DNA from: Dipetalonema caudispina
Lineage: Eukaryota > Nematoda > Chromadorea > Rhabditida > Onchocercidae
DNA length: 64,000 nt
Direction: 5' to 3'
Assembly: GCA_013365325.1 (NCBI GenBank)
Contig: JABVXV010000106.1
Span: 62,001 to 126,000, forward strand
Below the pieces are notes generated by a model that was given only the letters and a program-made list of their open reading frames with translations, was not told where the DNA came from and did no database searches. Numbering within the stretch: the first letter of the stretch is position 1; each line of letters opens with the position of its first letter. The translations under genes were made by a program, and so were the position numbers. Positions 13,770 to 27,200 of this stretch are shown here, piece by piece.

Positions 13770-16700
13770 TGTAAGATTTATGTAAAAATATTAGCTTACA
13801 GATGGTGCAATAAATTTTTCTTCTTGATAACAATTTCGATCAATTTTTACTGATCATTCAATTGTATACATCACGAAATTCCATCACTTTTTTCTTGTTC
13901 GACTATGATATCGGAAAGTGACTGCAGTAGGCATATTATTGAATTCTTCATACGATTTGAAGTTTCATTCATTTCATTCCATAGTCCGTAGTGTTAATTT
14001 TCGGAAGCAATTAACAGATGACGGTATTCAATATGTGTTAATACCAGAAATTAGTTCTGTTCAACAAATAGATTATATTCGGTTGTTTCAGTAAATTATA
14101 ATAAATCATCATTTCTAAATTAGTCCATTCAAATAGTAATCTGAAATTTATTGATGTGTTCAACACAAACAATCATTAATTAGCAATGGACGAATAAATA
14201 TTGGAAATAATTTTACAGAAAAGGGAATAGGAAGAAAAGGCAAATAATGATAAAATAAACACGTGGTACTTGGTAAGCTGATGATTTCAACATAAGTAAT
14301 GATAATAATTTTTAAAAGTAAAGAAGAAATAAAGTAGTATGCGATAACTGTTCCCTTCCATCTAACAAACATTTATTCATTTCATTGAATTATAAAATTA
14401 AACTAATTTGTGATAATATAACCTCTAGCAAAGTTATTACAGTTAATGTAAATTTAAGCATAAAGGAATGATATATTATTTATTGGGATTGATTGACATG
14501 TAATTAAAAAGATAAATGATTGCTCTAATTAAAAAAATGAAACAATAACAGAAATATTGATGCAATCAGAATAAGAAAGAAAGATATATATGATTACAAA
14601 GGATGCATTGAAAGTTGCAGAATAATATAAATGAATAATAAAAAAAAAAAAAGTGAAATATTGGAAAATTTGAAAATTTGCAAAGCAAGCAACGAATTGC
14701 ATATGACATACAGCATCGTATATATTTGAAAAAGGAAACTTTCAGTTAGAAAAAGACAAAATGGTATTAAGCATAGATGAAATGAAGAATGAAAAAGGGT
14801 AGAAAAGATAGAATGAATTGATGAGAGTGAAAAATGACCATAGCTCTATCCTACTAGTAATAAAAGTAGCTTGCTGCATGTGCAGTTTAGTGAGATGATG
14901 ATTGTAACTAAAGAAGAATGAGGCTCGAGATGTCCGAGAACAGGAAAAATAGAGGAGTGTGGTATGAGTTTGAATTGAGTTGAGGCTGTTACTACTTTAT
15001 CGCAGTTAGCAGCAAAGGAAGCAGAAACGCCTACCTAGCGTGGAGACCCCTTTTGGTCGACACACCAATGGTCCTTCCCCGTCTATCCTATATACTCTTC
15101 ACCAATGAATACATATTGAAATTCAACATAGGACAACATACGAGCGAGTGCATAATACTTTGGCGAATGCTACCATTGGCGAACGCCGCCAATAATTTGC
15201 TCCCCTGGGAATTAATGATACAGACGAAGTGGACATTGATTGTCCTTTGGTAATGATCAGCACAGCATTGTTACACCATAAATGGGCAACACTCTTGACC
15301 CATGCCATAAATGCATAACATTGTTGATCCACAGAAAAGTTTCTTCTCATCTCTCAATTTCATACATTACAAACAAGATATGATAGTAGTAATCAATGAT
15401 GACCATGAATAAAAGTAGTGGACAACAAAAATGCATGTATGTTACGAGCAATGCAAATAATGAATATCTGTATTCAATTGCTCCAGCGGTTGTTAACACA
15501 TTTGACTGCTAATCGCAAAGAACAATGTTGAAATTGTGACCTATACTGTCAATTGTTCAGCTTCTTCATCTATAATATTGCCACAGTACATCAAACGTAG
15601 TCATTCCTGCTTAATATACGTAACGGTAAACACCTACTGATATTTTGAACTACCTGAGCTTAATCAACTTCTGTATATTAGTGTTCATTGTGCTTGACCT
15701 ACTTTGACACAATTTAGCTTTGATATTTCCGTACATAGATGAAGCCTTTAGGTTGAACTGCTTGGAAAATTGGATTTTTTAACATCATCTAAAATAGCGA
15801 AATACCAGTTAACTCTTAACAAACATACTTGGAAATCAAAAGGGCTAACCTAACTTCTAACTTCCAAAAAAATATTTATGCAACATAAATTTGAAATGTT
15901 CTGGTTGATTAACATCCATTAGATGTTTGGTATAAAATAATTCATAAAATACTACATTTACTTGGAGTTTTTTTTTGATAAAAATAATAAGAATACAAAA
16001 ATCAGTAAGCAACTATCAAAAAATAGCTCGATAATTCAATCAGAGAGTGAAGAAAAACATTTCGAGGTTTGGATATGAAAATCCAAATGTAAAAGACTTA
16101 AAACATATAATTTTCTATTTAAAAAAATTTATAACATTCTTAGACTAATGAGCTGAAAAGTAAATCCATGAAATGTCTGCTGTCAAATTTCCAATGGCAC
16201 TTGATCAATACCATATAATTGGATTGTAGTAAAAAACGAAAGCAAACAACTAGTAAAAAATTTGCAAACAAATTAACAAACACGAATTGCCAACAAAAGA
16301 ATTACAAAGCGCTACAATTATTTCCAATGTTACATTCCTCCATTTAATTTCCATTATCACATATAGCAAAAACGAAATGATGGATGCAACTGTCGTTTGT
16401 TAGCAAGTAGCATCTGGCACAAAATGGAATAATTCGACACAAATCCTCTCCATTCTCCTTTCTATCTTGGCAGACTTGCGTTTTGTGCTAAGCCTATCAG
16501 AAGCAGCTGGCAAAGCTGTTTGTATAGAAAGGAAAATAAATCTTCTTCACTGAAATTTTTCTACGATGCGGAAAACCATAACGAGATACATACAGTCATG
16601 AATAAAATGTTTTCATATTTTTACCCATGTTTTTCATATCCATCATTACGGTTATTATTTTCCGGAATATCCGACATTTTCATTTATACAGACAGCGCAT

Positions 16701-19700
16701 AAACATACAATCTTTAATCTTAGCAATCGAATCTCAAGTCGGCAGTTTCAACAACTTAGCTGATTGCGACTCTTGATGGGGTCAATTTATTTTGTTACTG
16801 ATATTTAGAGTCAACTTATACTATCTATTCTGCTAAATCCATTATCTATTAATGGTCTAATCAAAATCTGTTCCAAAAACATTATTTTTGATACTAACTT
16901 CTGCTTATATTTACTAGAATTAAAACTTTTGGTACTCCTTTTAGACTAAAAAACCAAAGGTAATACATCAAATTTATCTCATTTCATTTCTTCAGATATA
17001 TATGTCTAAAAACAGTAATTAATGTATAAAAGTGTGTCAAGTAAACTGAATATGAATTCAGTGAAGAGGAAAAAGTAAAAGAGAGGGAAAAGATGAGAAA
17101 TACTTTTTAGAGCTTTCTCCCTGCTACATGACGAATGAGTTTTTTTTAAATATAAATTTAATACATAACGATTGATTTATCCGATCGGGTTGAAGAAGAT
17201 CATATTTCCTAACACTATGCTGATAAAATATTTTACGAACCGAATTTCAAATTGTTGAAAAAAGAGTGATTCAAATGGGTGACAAGAAAATAATTGCCAT
17301 TTTTGAATAAGTTTGCAATTAAACAGTTATGGCCAAGTACAATTAGGACGTTATAGCCAAATAAAACGATCGATGAATTTCCCTCACTGCACTGATTTTG
17401 AAGATTTTATGCTTGATTTTCATGCAATATCAATTAAAAAAATGAATAGTTAATAAAGTAAATGTGAAGTAATAAAACCTTTGCTGCAAAAGCGTTCATT
17501 GCTGCAACTCGTTTTGTTAATAAATTCAATTCGCTGAATAATAATTCATCAATATTTTATTCCTGAAAAATTTGATTATTCCCTTGTAAATTTTCTTCAA
17601 AAAAGAAAATTATAAGTTAAACGAATGGAAAATTACTTCACAGAGATCTTCGAATCATTTTTTTCCTTTCTTCAGTCTCTTTCAACATTTCAGTTTCACA
17701 TCATAACCACAAAATCAATAGGTCCATGATACTGAACAAATGATGAATTTAATTTTTGCCTGTATTATTGCTAATCACTTTTTATCCACTAAAATATTCA
17801 TTCAGAAACACTTCGTCTTGCTGGGGAAGTATGCCATACGAAAGTTTCACTTATCTACATATTTTTTGGCAGCTTTTCATTCTTATTAAGTGATCCTTTT
17901 CTGAAAAGTTATTTCGAGTAGCTTTGAAATAGATTTATCATAATTGAGCTGGAAATAGAATAGCTTGTAGCTCACACTATTAAGAGACAAAATGACCAAA
18001 CGGTCGAACTTGATGAAGACGACATCTGCACTTGGTAAATTGACAATCGGAGATAAAAATAGGTTGCTTAAGTAAGAAGCATCTAATAATGTTATGCTTG
18101 GTGTGTGATAACTCACATCAAAAATTGCAGTGACCTTAAATGTGATGTCACTGATGGTTAGAAATTCTATTTAAAAATTGCATATCTGAAATTTTTGAAC
18201 TTATTGTGTCTTCACAAGAATAGAAATTGCAATCAACCAAAAAATAGTTGTTTTTTTTAATGTATTTTGTTAACGACTGTTAGCGATAAACCACAACCCG
18301 GTATGAATTAATTCTCAAAAATCAGAAATGACTCATCTATCAGATCAGATAATCAATGACCCACCAAGAGTGACTTCAAATTATACAATACTTTCATTAC
18401 TATCTCGTTTCAGTTTTCTAGTACCCCATATTCTCCCTAATCTTCAAGTACTTGCAATGCACATCTTCATAGCAGAGTTGTAGCCAAAACTACGACAACT
18501 GCTTGGCCACTTTTTAGTGATACACAATAAAATGAAGTAGATGAAGATAGGATATGAGTAAAACTTTATTTTCTTTTTTCCCTTGAAATTTCTGTAATGC
18601 AATGCAAGTGCTGCTCACAGACTTTATAGTTTCGTTCTCAGAAAAGGAATTAGTTCCAGAATTACTTGTTAGTTCAATAGATAACTGGCCTTCAGGTAAT
18701 TGCCAACAAATTTTCTGGAATTGCCGAGAAAAAAAAAAAATATATATATATATATCAACTGCATACAGCTGATGTCCATGGGTACAGATGTAGAGGAACA
18801 TAAATGACTAGGCTTCAAACATATTTGCTTCAACTTTAAATCCATTGGGAAAAGGGCTAACCGGTGGACAAATTGGGAGAGAGCCAATTTCAAATTTGAT
18901 GTCAAATTTTTTTAACAGAATCAGATTTCGATCAGATAACAGCTCTCTTTAGAATATTGTCAACACTAGAAAATATGCATATGTTACAACTGCTTGGATA
19001 CACAACGCACCATCCCATTTTTTTGATGATAATTCAACTACATGCTAAACACTGTTTAGGAGTAGCAGCCAATCTTTTAATGAAGATTCATGACGTCACC
19101 CATCAACATTAGGATTTTCATTCACATGAAATTTCAGGGATGGATCGAAATTATCCGTGATCTTTACTCGATCACCATTTCCTATAGCTCTTAAGGATCA
19201 ATCTAATAGTAAATGGAATCTTTTAATCAAGATTTCAGAAATGACCTGCAACTTCATCACAACAAATAGACCGACTTAGTGAAGAACTTTACTCACAGCT
19301 GTTACCAAACAATTTCCAACGATCAGTGAGTAAAATCTCACTACTTATTTAGAGACCCTTTCAGATCAAAAGATTTCAACGTTTCTATGCTTATAAAACC
19401 AATTCTCACCTTAGCTTTAAATGCTAAACGTTCTTCAAATGAAATACTTCAAAAGAAGCTTCAATTGTACATCTTTCATCGATAAATGCCTGTTCAGGCT
19501 TTTAGATTTTGGAGGTTTTCAACAATTTTCATTATACAGTCTCCAGCGAAAGTCAGTGTAAATAAATCTCAAAACTCCAGAGAAAGCCATACCAAAGGTC
19601 AGTTGAGAAATTTGCAATGCTTCTGGCAACAGAGGGATTGATCACAAATTTTCATTAGTGGAACCTTTTCAATAAAATTAGAGATCAAAAGCCCAACACT

Positions 19701-21292
19701 TCTAGACAACAAACAATATATTAATGGAATTTCCTAGACTGTAACACAATAAAATTTGGCGACCTGCCAACTCATTAGCACGACACAAAATAACATGGAT
19801 TAAAACGATTTAAAATGAAATAAAACACCTGAATTTTGCACAAGTTTGATCGAATAAAACAATCTTGGTATCCTACAATGACGGAGCGCAATAAGATGCG
19901 TAAGAAACAAATTAATACAATAATATTGCAAACATTATTCACAATGTATTCACGACGCTTTCAACCCTTTGGGTGATTCATAAATTAAAGACGACGTTTG
20001 CAAAAATATCATCATATATTTAAAATGAAGAAATGAATAACAGAAAGAAAACGACGCCGGGACTCGAAAATTTAAGAGAAAAATGGGTGTATGGACTTCA
20101 AAAGCCTGAAATGTTACCGATGCATAAAACGTGCAAATTTCAACCATAATTTAGATAAAGTATTCAGTTTTTATAGGACGAATAAGTTATTGGCTTAACG
20201 AAATTAAAACGAATTTCATATGACCAACAGGAAACTATGACACAAACAATCGGAAGAACAAATAAATAATGGCCAGAAAGTATTTTGAAAGACTTTGTAT
20301 CTTTGTTATTCCACAGTTCCCAACCCTCAAAGACGTGATGATTTCTTTCGCGGATCAAACTGTATGAAACATTATAAAATAAAACAAAAAAAAAAAAGTA
20401 ATAATGAAAAATAAAAATATAAAGAAAATTATATAATAGAATTTGTAAAATGGAGTAAAAATGTTATAAAATGAAAAGAAAAACAAGTACCAATATTACG
20501 AAATGAAAAGAAAAACAAATAGTCATTAATATTGAAGTAAAACAGATAGACGACAGCTATAATTTCAACTTACAAAAACATTATATAGAAACACAGCACT
20601 AAATGTAAAATTAATTGTCAGCATTGCCTATCAAAGAAGAAAGACTGCAAAAAGATTGCAAGGCAGTTTTTTGACAGCGATCCTGCATAAATGATTAACA
20701 GTGCGTCATATCCATAAAATGATTCAACCCTGAAAACGGTTTCACTAAGCCAATCAACCTAGAGTATTAGATTCGATGTTTTCATTTGCCTCTAGTATTT
20801 CAATTTTTGCACTTGATTAATGGAAAAAAAAAATTTTGTCGTCAGGTAAACCAAGGATGCTAACTACTAAATACATACGACTGCCAGCTTTATTTAACTG
20901 AGACCTACTAGTGTCTGCTGAATGGTGAACTTTTTCCAATAAGGCATTAGCTAGATAACTACCGAAACCGAATTACATCGAACTCTAGCCTGTAAGGATT
21001 GCCTCATTGAAGGCCAAGTTCGAAATAAATATGTGGTTCTTTTATTTGATCAGGGGAAAAGAGTTTGGAAAACAAAACTCGTATATACTTCGAAAATACC
21101 AAAGAAATCAAGGACAGCTAGAAAAGTACTCATTTCTGAAATGAAGTAGCGGAAAAGTTTTTGGTGAATGTTCCCGTTTAGTCTCATTGCTGATTTAAAA
21201 TTGGTAAATAATGATAATGTACAGCGAAGCTGGGTGATATAATCATAGTAAGTTTACCGTTTTATTGAAAGTGAAATCTATGAGCAGAAAAT
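13770..21292. other. Long intergenic region upstream of the tincar-like gene
   Basis: About 7.5 kb separate the start of the tincar-like gene from the end of the SUZ12-like gene, both on the minus strand. I found no exon chain with consistent splicing. Most of it is strongly AT-rich. A GC-richer patch at about 15000-15350 stands out and may be promoter, 5' UTR or an unrecognised exon. TTTATT at 21261-21266 is an AATAAA on the minus strand, 27 bases past the SUZ12-like stop, and is its likely poly(A) signal. Confidence 0.6.
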
Positions 21293-24200
21293 TTATTCGG
21301 CAAATGATAACCACTTTGGTGGTTGCGTAGCACGAGGTGTTGTCAGATACTTTGAACAATCAGGTTCACGCTGACGACGATTTGTTGAATGCTGCAAAAA
21401 ACAAGTATCGAAAATATGGGATAAAGGAAGTATTTCATCATGCAGAAATGACAAATATTATCAGATAAGATAAACAAATGTATCATTAAACAGATCTAAC
21501 TATTTTGCAAACGAAATTATTTACCCGGCTGGGCTCATCTACTGAACAGCTACTACTTCGTCTCTCTTTGCGAGCAGAATCGTTCATGAATTTTTTGAAC
21601 ATATCCTAAAATAAGGCAAAATAGAAAAACCATAAGGAAACAAAACTTTTGTAATGAAATTCTTATTAAAATCAGACTTCATTATCGGAATTCGGCTCTA
21701 AAGATGAAAGACGCGCAACGGATGAACTCCTCAGTATTGAAATCTTGGGCCCATGTACTGGTTCTTTCTGCCAAGCTGGGGGCTCTCGCTTTGCATTAGA
21801 AGCTGCTGCTTCTAATCGTGCACGTGTACTGAAAAAGAAATAAAATTAAACTTTAGAAAGACAACTGAAAATAATTCTTAGATAATATTCTCCAAAATTA
21901 GAATAGAATCTGATTACGATTACACTTACGCGTAGACCACATGACGAACGTCCGTGCTTGGGTCGTAATTATCCTTTAAACGCATCGTCAAGTCATAAAC
22001 TTCGTCTGTATCCAACGCCTCTTTTTCATGCAAAGCAGTGAGATGAAACACCCACGCATTTTGAAAATTATTTTGCAAGATATCTTGCCGATGCTTTTGC
22101 AAGAAAAGTCGCTGGAAAATATGCCAAAAATTTGATAAACAATGATAAGAAACTCAAATGTTCGATAAATATATATGCTATGAGAAAAAACACAAAGAAA
22201 AAAGAACACTAATTAAAAGTGTCGAAAGTAGGCACTTACGCAAGTGCGATATGTGTGACATCGACCAAGTGGCTTGTGATTAAGATTTAGAAGAAAAATA
22301 CTCCACAGCGACATAAAGTCCTTCTCAACACGTGATAAATCAAGAAAATCTTCAATTTGCTAAAAATAAATTAAGAATGTAGAATAATACATTTGCGTAT
22401 TCATATATTATAATATAATTTTTGTAAATTTTGCATAAAATGGTATAAAAGCAACTGCGACACTTACTCTAATAATGAATTCTCGCAACCATTCCTGATC
22501 CGTCTGCTTCGTTGATATTTGCGTGCATTTCATTAAAGGATGTCTGCTGCGGAAACCAAAATATGCTCTAGAAGTAATTTACGGTATTAATAAAAATTAT
22601 TAAAATGGAACAATTTATCAGTGTGAGAATTCTGTAAATTCTATCCACACCGGAAGCAATGTTTAGTAGATAAATTAACACGAATAACTTACGCATTATT
22701 TCCCTTTGTAGCACGTCTTTCTCGATCAGCTTGCATGAAAAAAATGCTAAGATCTTTTGGCATTTTACGAATAGCTCGTGCTTCAGCTCTGAAACAACAA
22801 TGAAACAGCACTGCACTTCTGGACTCAAAAAAAGAAAAAGTACTAAAGCGGGTAAAAAAACTAACTTGTGAACAATGTAAGTAAGACGATCGCTGGGAAT
22901 ACAATGTTGCGGTATAACTCTATTACGAGAAGTCGTGTATTGCCGAACCAGTGGACCTTCATACGAGCCGTCGAAATGTTTACGCACAAACACATCAATG
23001 AAAACTGGCGCACTGTTATTTATGACAGCTGTCTGTCGCGCGTCACCCTGTACAAGCTTTTAATATAAATTAATCCATCGAAATATGAAATCATTACTCC
23101 AGTTCAAAAATGTAAATTTCTTTCAACAGTTATGCATAATTTGAAAACAGAGTGACAGAAAAAACCTAACTATATTTCTACGATATACAGTCTACAATTG
23201 CTTTATTTAAAAAATCAAAAACGTACTCTGTATACTATATCAAGTCGTGGATAGCTTGTTCTCATGTGAAGCAACAAAGCAAACATATCAGGAAATGTTC
23301 CAAGGCAGAAAAAACATTTGTTGGCTGGGGATACAAAGCGTGTGACGATCCCATTACCGTCTGGTTCGGGATACCCTTCGTAATGCAGTTCGGGAACTGT
23401 AACCTGAAAATAACAGACATATTGCTCGGATTTTCGATAAGAAAGATGAATTAATAACTAAATTCACTAAAAGAATGTACTGGAAGGATATCTAAAAACG
23501 GTTACTTTATCATCCGGCGCAACAGATTTCGGCGGCACAATTTTAGAACACTTCTCAAATTTGGATGCTAAACTATCAACCATAGCAGCCAAGGGCTTGT
23601 CTCGACGTGGAACATCCAAGCGGTATTTAGTAGGCGACGATGGAACTGACTTCGGCGAAGATTTAGGTGAAGTTAGGGGTTTGGAAAATAATCGTCCATT
23701 CAAAACCTTTCCTGGAGAAACTTCTTTCAACGGAGAACAGTGTCCTAAAATTGTTTCATGGGTACAACAGAATATTATTTCTTAGGAATGAAGTGATACG
23801 CACTCTTCAATTCCAAAAAAAAAAAAAGAAAAAAAAAAAAAAAAGAAAAAACTGACTTCTAACACCATTTGCAGCAGTTTCAACACTAGCATTTGAATTC
23901 AACAGCTCACTTTTTACCAAATCTGATGAAGTTTGGGAACAAAGTAGATGTTTGCTTTCTGGAAAACTAGTATTCGGTTCGTCATTGTACCTCGTAATAA
24001 AGCGATAGCTGAAAAACAGAAATAAACAAAATACAAATTCATATAACATAAAGACCATATATCTACTAAAAACAGAAACAAAGCATACCATATTTGTTTA
24101 GGGAATTCTAACGACATTTCTCGCTTGAACCGTGATTTCATGTACTCTTCAAAACCCTGGAAGATAAATGATTTGAAATGTGCAGTAATGTTTTTCACAC

Positions 24201-27200
24201 AACTAATTTAATCAGGAATAAGTGTAAGAAACATTTCTGTCAGAACAAAATGAACTACACTGTCATCTTTTTGAAGTCCGGTTTCTGCTGATGCAAGGCT
24301 ATGTGTAGATTCCTTTGCTGATATCTCACTGGTCTGACGAGAACGGTCAACACAGCTTGTTGAAGCAGATGTGGCAAAACCTAAATTAATTTATCTCTGG
24401 AAGCATGGTTCCATCTCTTTTTTAAAGGAGAAAGATAGTAGTACAATTATGCAAAATTATAGAAAACGATGCCATGAAGATTAAACTAAGCATATACTTG
24501 AGCAACTTCTTGTTTCGTCATCGTCTTCCGATGAGCTCGATTCCCCACTGTTATCCGGCACAATTGACATGCGTACAAATGGACTCATATGCATTTTCTG
24601 GAAATCGGTTTCATGTAAACAGCTGATCGAAACTGCTTCACAATTCGCGCAAGGGATTTGCTCAATAGTATAAAATAAACAGAACACGGAAGATGTTACC
24701 TTCCCTAAATCGATAAGCTTCTTCGTCAAATTTCTTTCCGAACGCCACCTGTCATTTAAACTAAGAAAAGAATCCGGGCTGAAAAAATTAGAGCACAGTT
24801 TTTATCTTGAGCATATGTTAACTGTCGAAGTCGTGAAAAACATGGTGTCAAAAGCAAAAGTTCTCCTAAAAACTTCTAAAGACTAACATCAGAGTAATGC
24901 TACCATGGCCATATATTAAACCGTCAGATGTTTCGCCTTTTGCAACAGAAGATATGCAACGTGCACCATACATCGTTACTGAACCTTCACTATTCCTTAA
25001 TTTATCTGGAGAAGAAAGGCAGCTTATACGCCGGGTGACCTCAAATAATGGAAAGAATAAAACATCATCAACAATGAAATACACTGAGCTTCAAGTTTAG
25101 ATATAAGAACTTGCATAAACCATGTCACAGTTAATTTTCCCATTTACAAAGTCACTATATCAAAGCTTAATACTATGGTTCACAACGATCTTCATTGTTA
25201 GAAGCTCCAATCCATTTTTACCGATCATTTTCTCATAATGATTTTATTTTATTTCCTGGATTTTACTTTCTTTGAAGTTGCAATAAGCCACATAGAACTG
25301 AGGAAACCAAGATGTGTGATTCAGTGGTACTCTTTGAAAGTTAACCTATTTCCAGAACTTCTTGGTACACTTACATGGACGACTGTTTTTGAATCTTTGT
25401 CTGTTTGCCTTGATGGAACACTTCTCAATGATTTACCTCCCAAAACATGAGCGAATTCTTCTCCCGAAAATGTAACACGGATGATTACATAATCATTCCT
25501 GCAAAACAAAATGCACAAGAATTTGATGGTGGTTTCTGACCCTTCAGAAACGATACCGAATAAATGAATGCACTCCATCCTATGAAAATTGTCCCAAATA
25601 GCTTCGTTATTCTAAACCATACCATCATTCCACTCATAAAACTGTTACCTCTGCTTTCCATTGCAGTGCAACGGACAACCAATAGATAATGGCAAATCGA
25701 TTGCAACAGGTTCACCACGAGTATTTATCTGCATTTGTACTGTCGCGGAAGGAAGTCGCATCTAGATTATTTTACTTCACATCTTTGCATATATCAATTT
25801 TTCATAATTGATTAGCACAAAAAGTTGTAGTCAATGAACTAAAAAAAAACTAGTGAGACACAAAACAGATACACCAAGAAGAATAAAATTTACAATCTCG
25901 CTAAAGACGCCATCGACTTCGCTTGAAAGGTACACAGTAATAACAGCATGTCGATTACCTGTAAATAATCGCCATTACTGTTTATTTTATAGATTACATT
26001 GAATTAAAAACTACTTAAAACGAGTTTAAAAAAAAAAAAATCTACCTGGCAATTCTTTATTCCGAACATCAATAAATTTAATCATTGAGGTAGCATGTGA
26101 GCAATTAGCATGTCTTCTCGTTTCCTTTGACAAAGCATCTTTACCATTCCCCTTCCTGATATCTTCGTCCTGTTTTAGGGCACGTACCAAATATGAGACA
26201 GCTGCTGAACCTGATGATTTTGTTTTTGGATTCTGAAACATAACTTATATATGAATCACAAGCATCTAGACCGGAAGGAGGAAAAAGGAAACCTAGCGAA
26301 GAAAGTATACAGTATGTCAAAGTTTGGTTATGATTTCTCGAAAAAAAAAAATGGATACAGTACATGGAAAATCGACACCTTTTTCAGTATTTCATTCCTT
26401 CTCCTGATTGCATGAAGTATATCCATGAGATGTTCATGTTTACGTAACTTCGCCTTCATTCCAGTTTTCCCAACACTTGGTGGACAAAGGGGAGGCATGC
26501 AATCATCTCCTACTGCTATCGACTGCTGCAACAATACAAAAACAATGGACAGCTGAAATGGAATGGGTAAACCATAATTTCCAAAGATAAATCGAAATTT
26601 CTTCGTACCAGTTCTAAGAACCAAAAATAACAGTAATCTTTCTCAACTTACAGCAGATCGCCTCATGTATATCAAATTCCTTTTTAAGAAAGGCCTATAT
26701 ACTGGTCTAGCGCTACCAACTTGTGTATCCGGCAGTGACATATATCGATAAAGTCGAATAGCCTCTGGAAAAAGATCCTCGAATATTTGGCTAATTAATA
26801 AAGAAAGATAAGTTTCGAATCGATAATGAAATCTTGACTCAACGACATTAATAGAGACATAAATAGGCAGCAAGTGATAACGAACTTTTGAAATGTTGCT
26901 CCAAATCGGAATCTGTCTTCTTCTGAGGTTGTCGTTCTGTCAGCGCATCATGTGAAGTGTCCTGCAATCACGAAACGAATAATGTAAGTGATTTCATACA
27001 GACAAATGACCTCTGTGTCCTCAGTTTTAAGAATCGGTATAAGAACCTTTCCTAAAATGACGACACAGTGTCTTCATAGATTTCGTAGAGACAAGAGTCT
27101 CAGAATTCATGCTGAATAAAAACTGCATAGAAAATATGGTACCTTAATAACATTATTCTGTTGCATAATTTCTTCAATCTCTGGGACAATATCATCAACG

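Noticed and set aside
22568..22993. Minus-strand 141-residue frame
   Set aside because: Only its first part is exon (SUZ12-like exon 22866-23047); the rest is intron read-through in the wrong frame.
23807..24091. Minus-strand frame with a phenylalanine run
   Set aside because: The run is an intronic A-rich tract; the true exon there is 23866-24008 with a donor before the tract.
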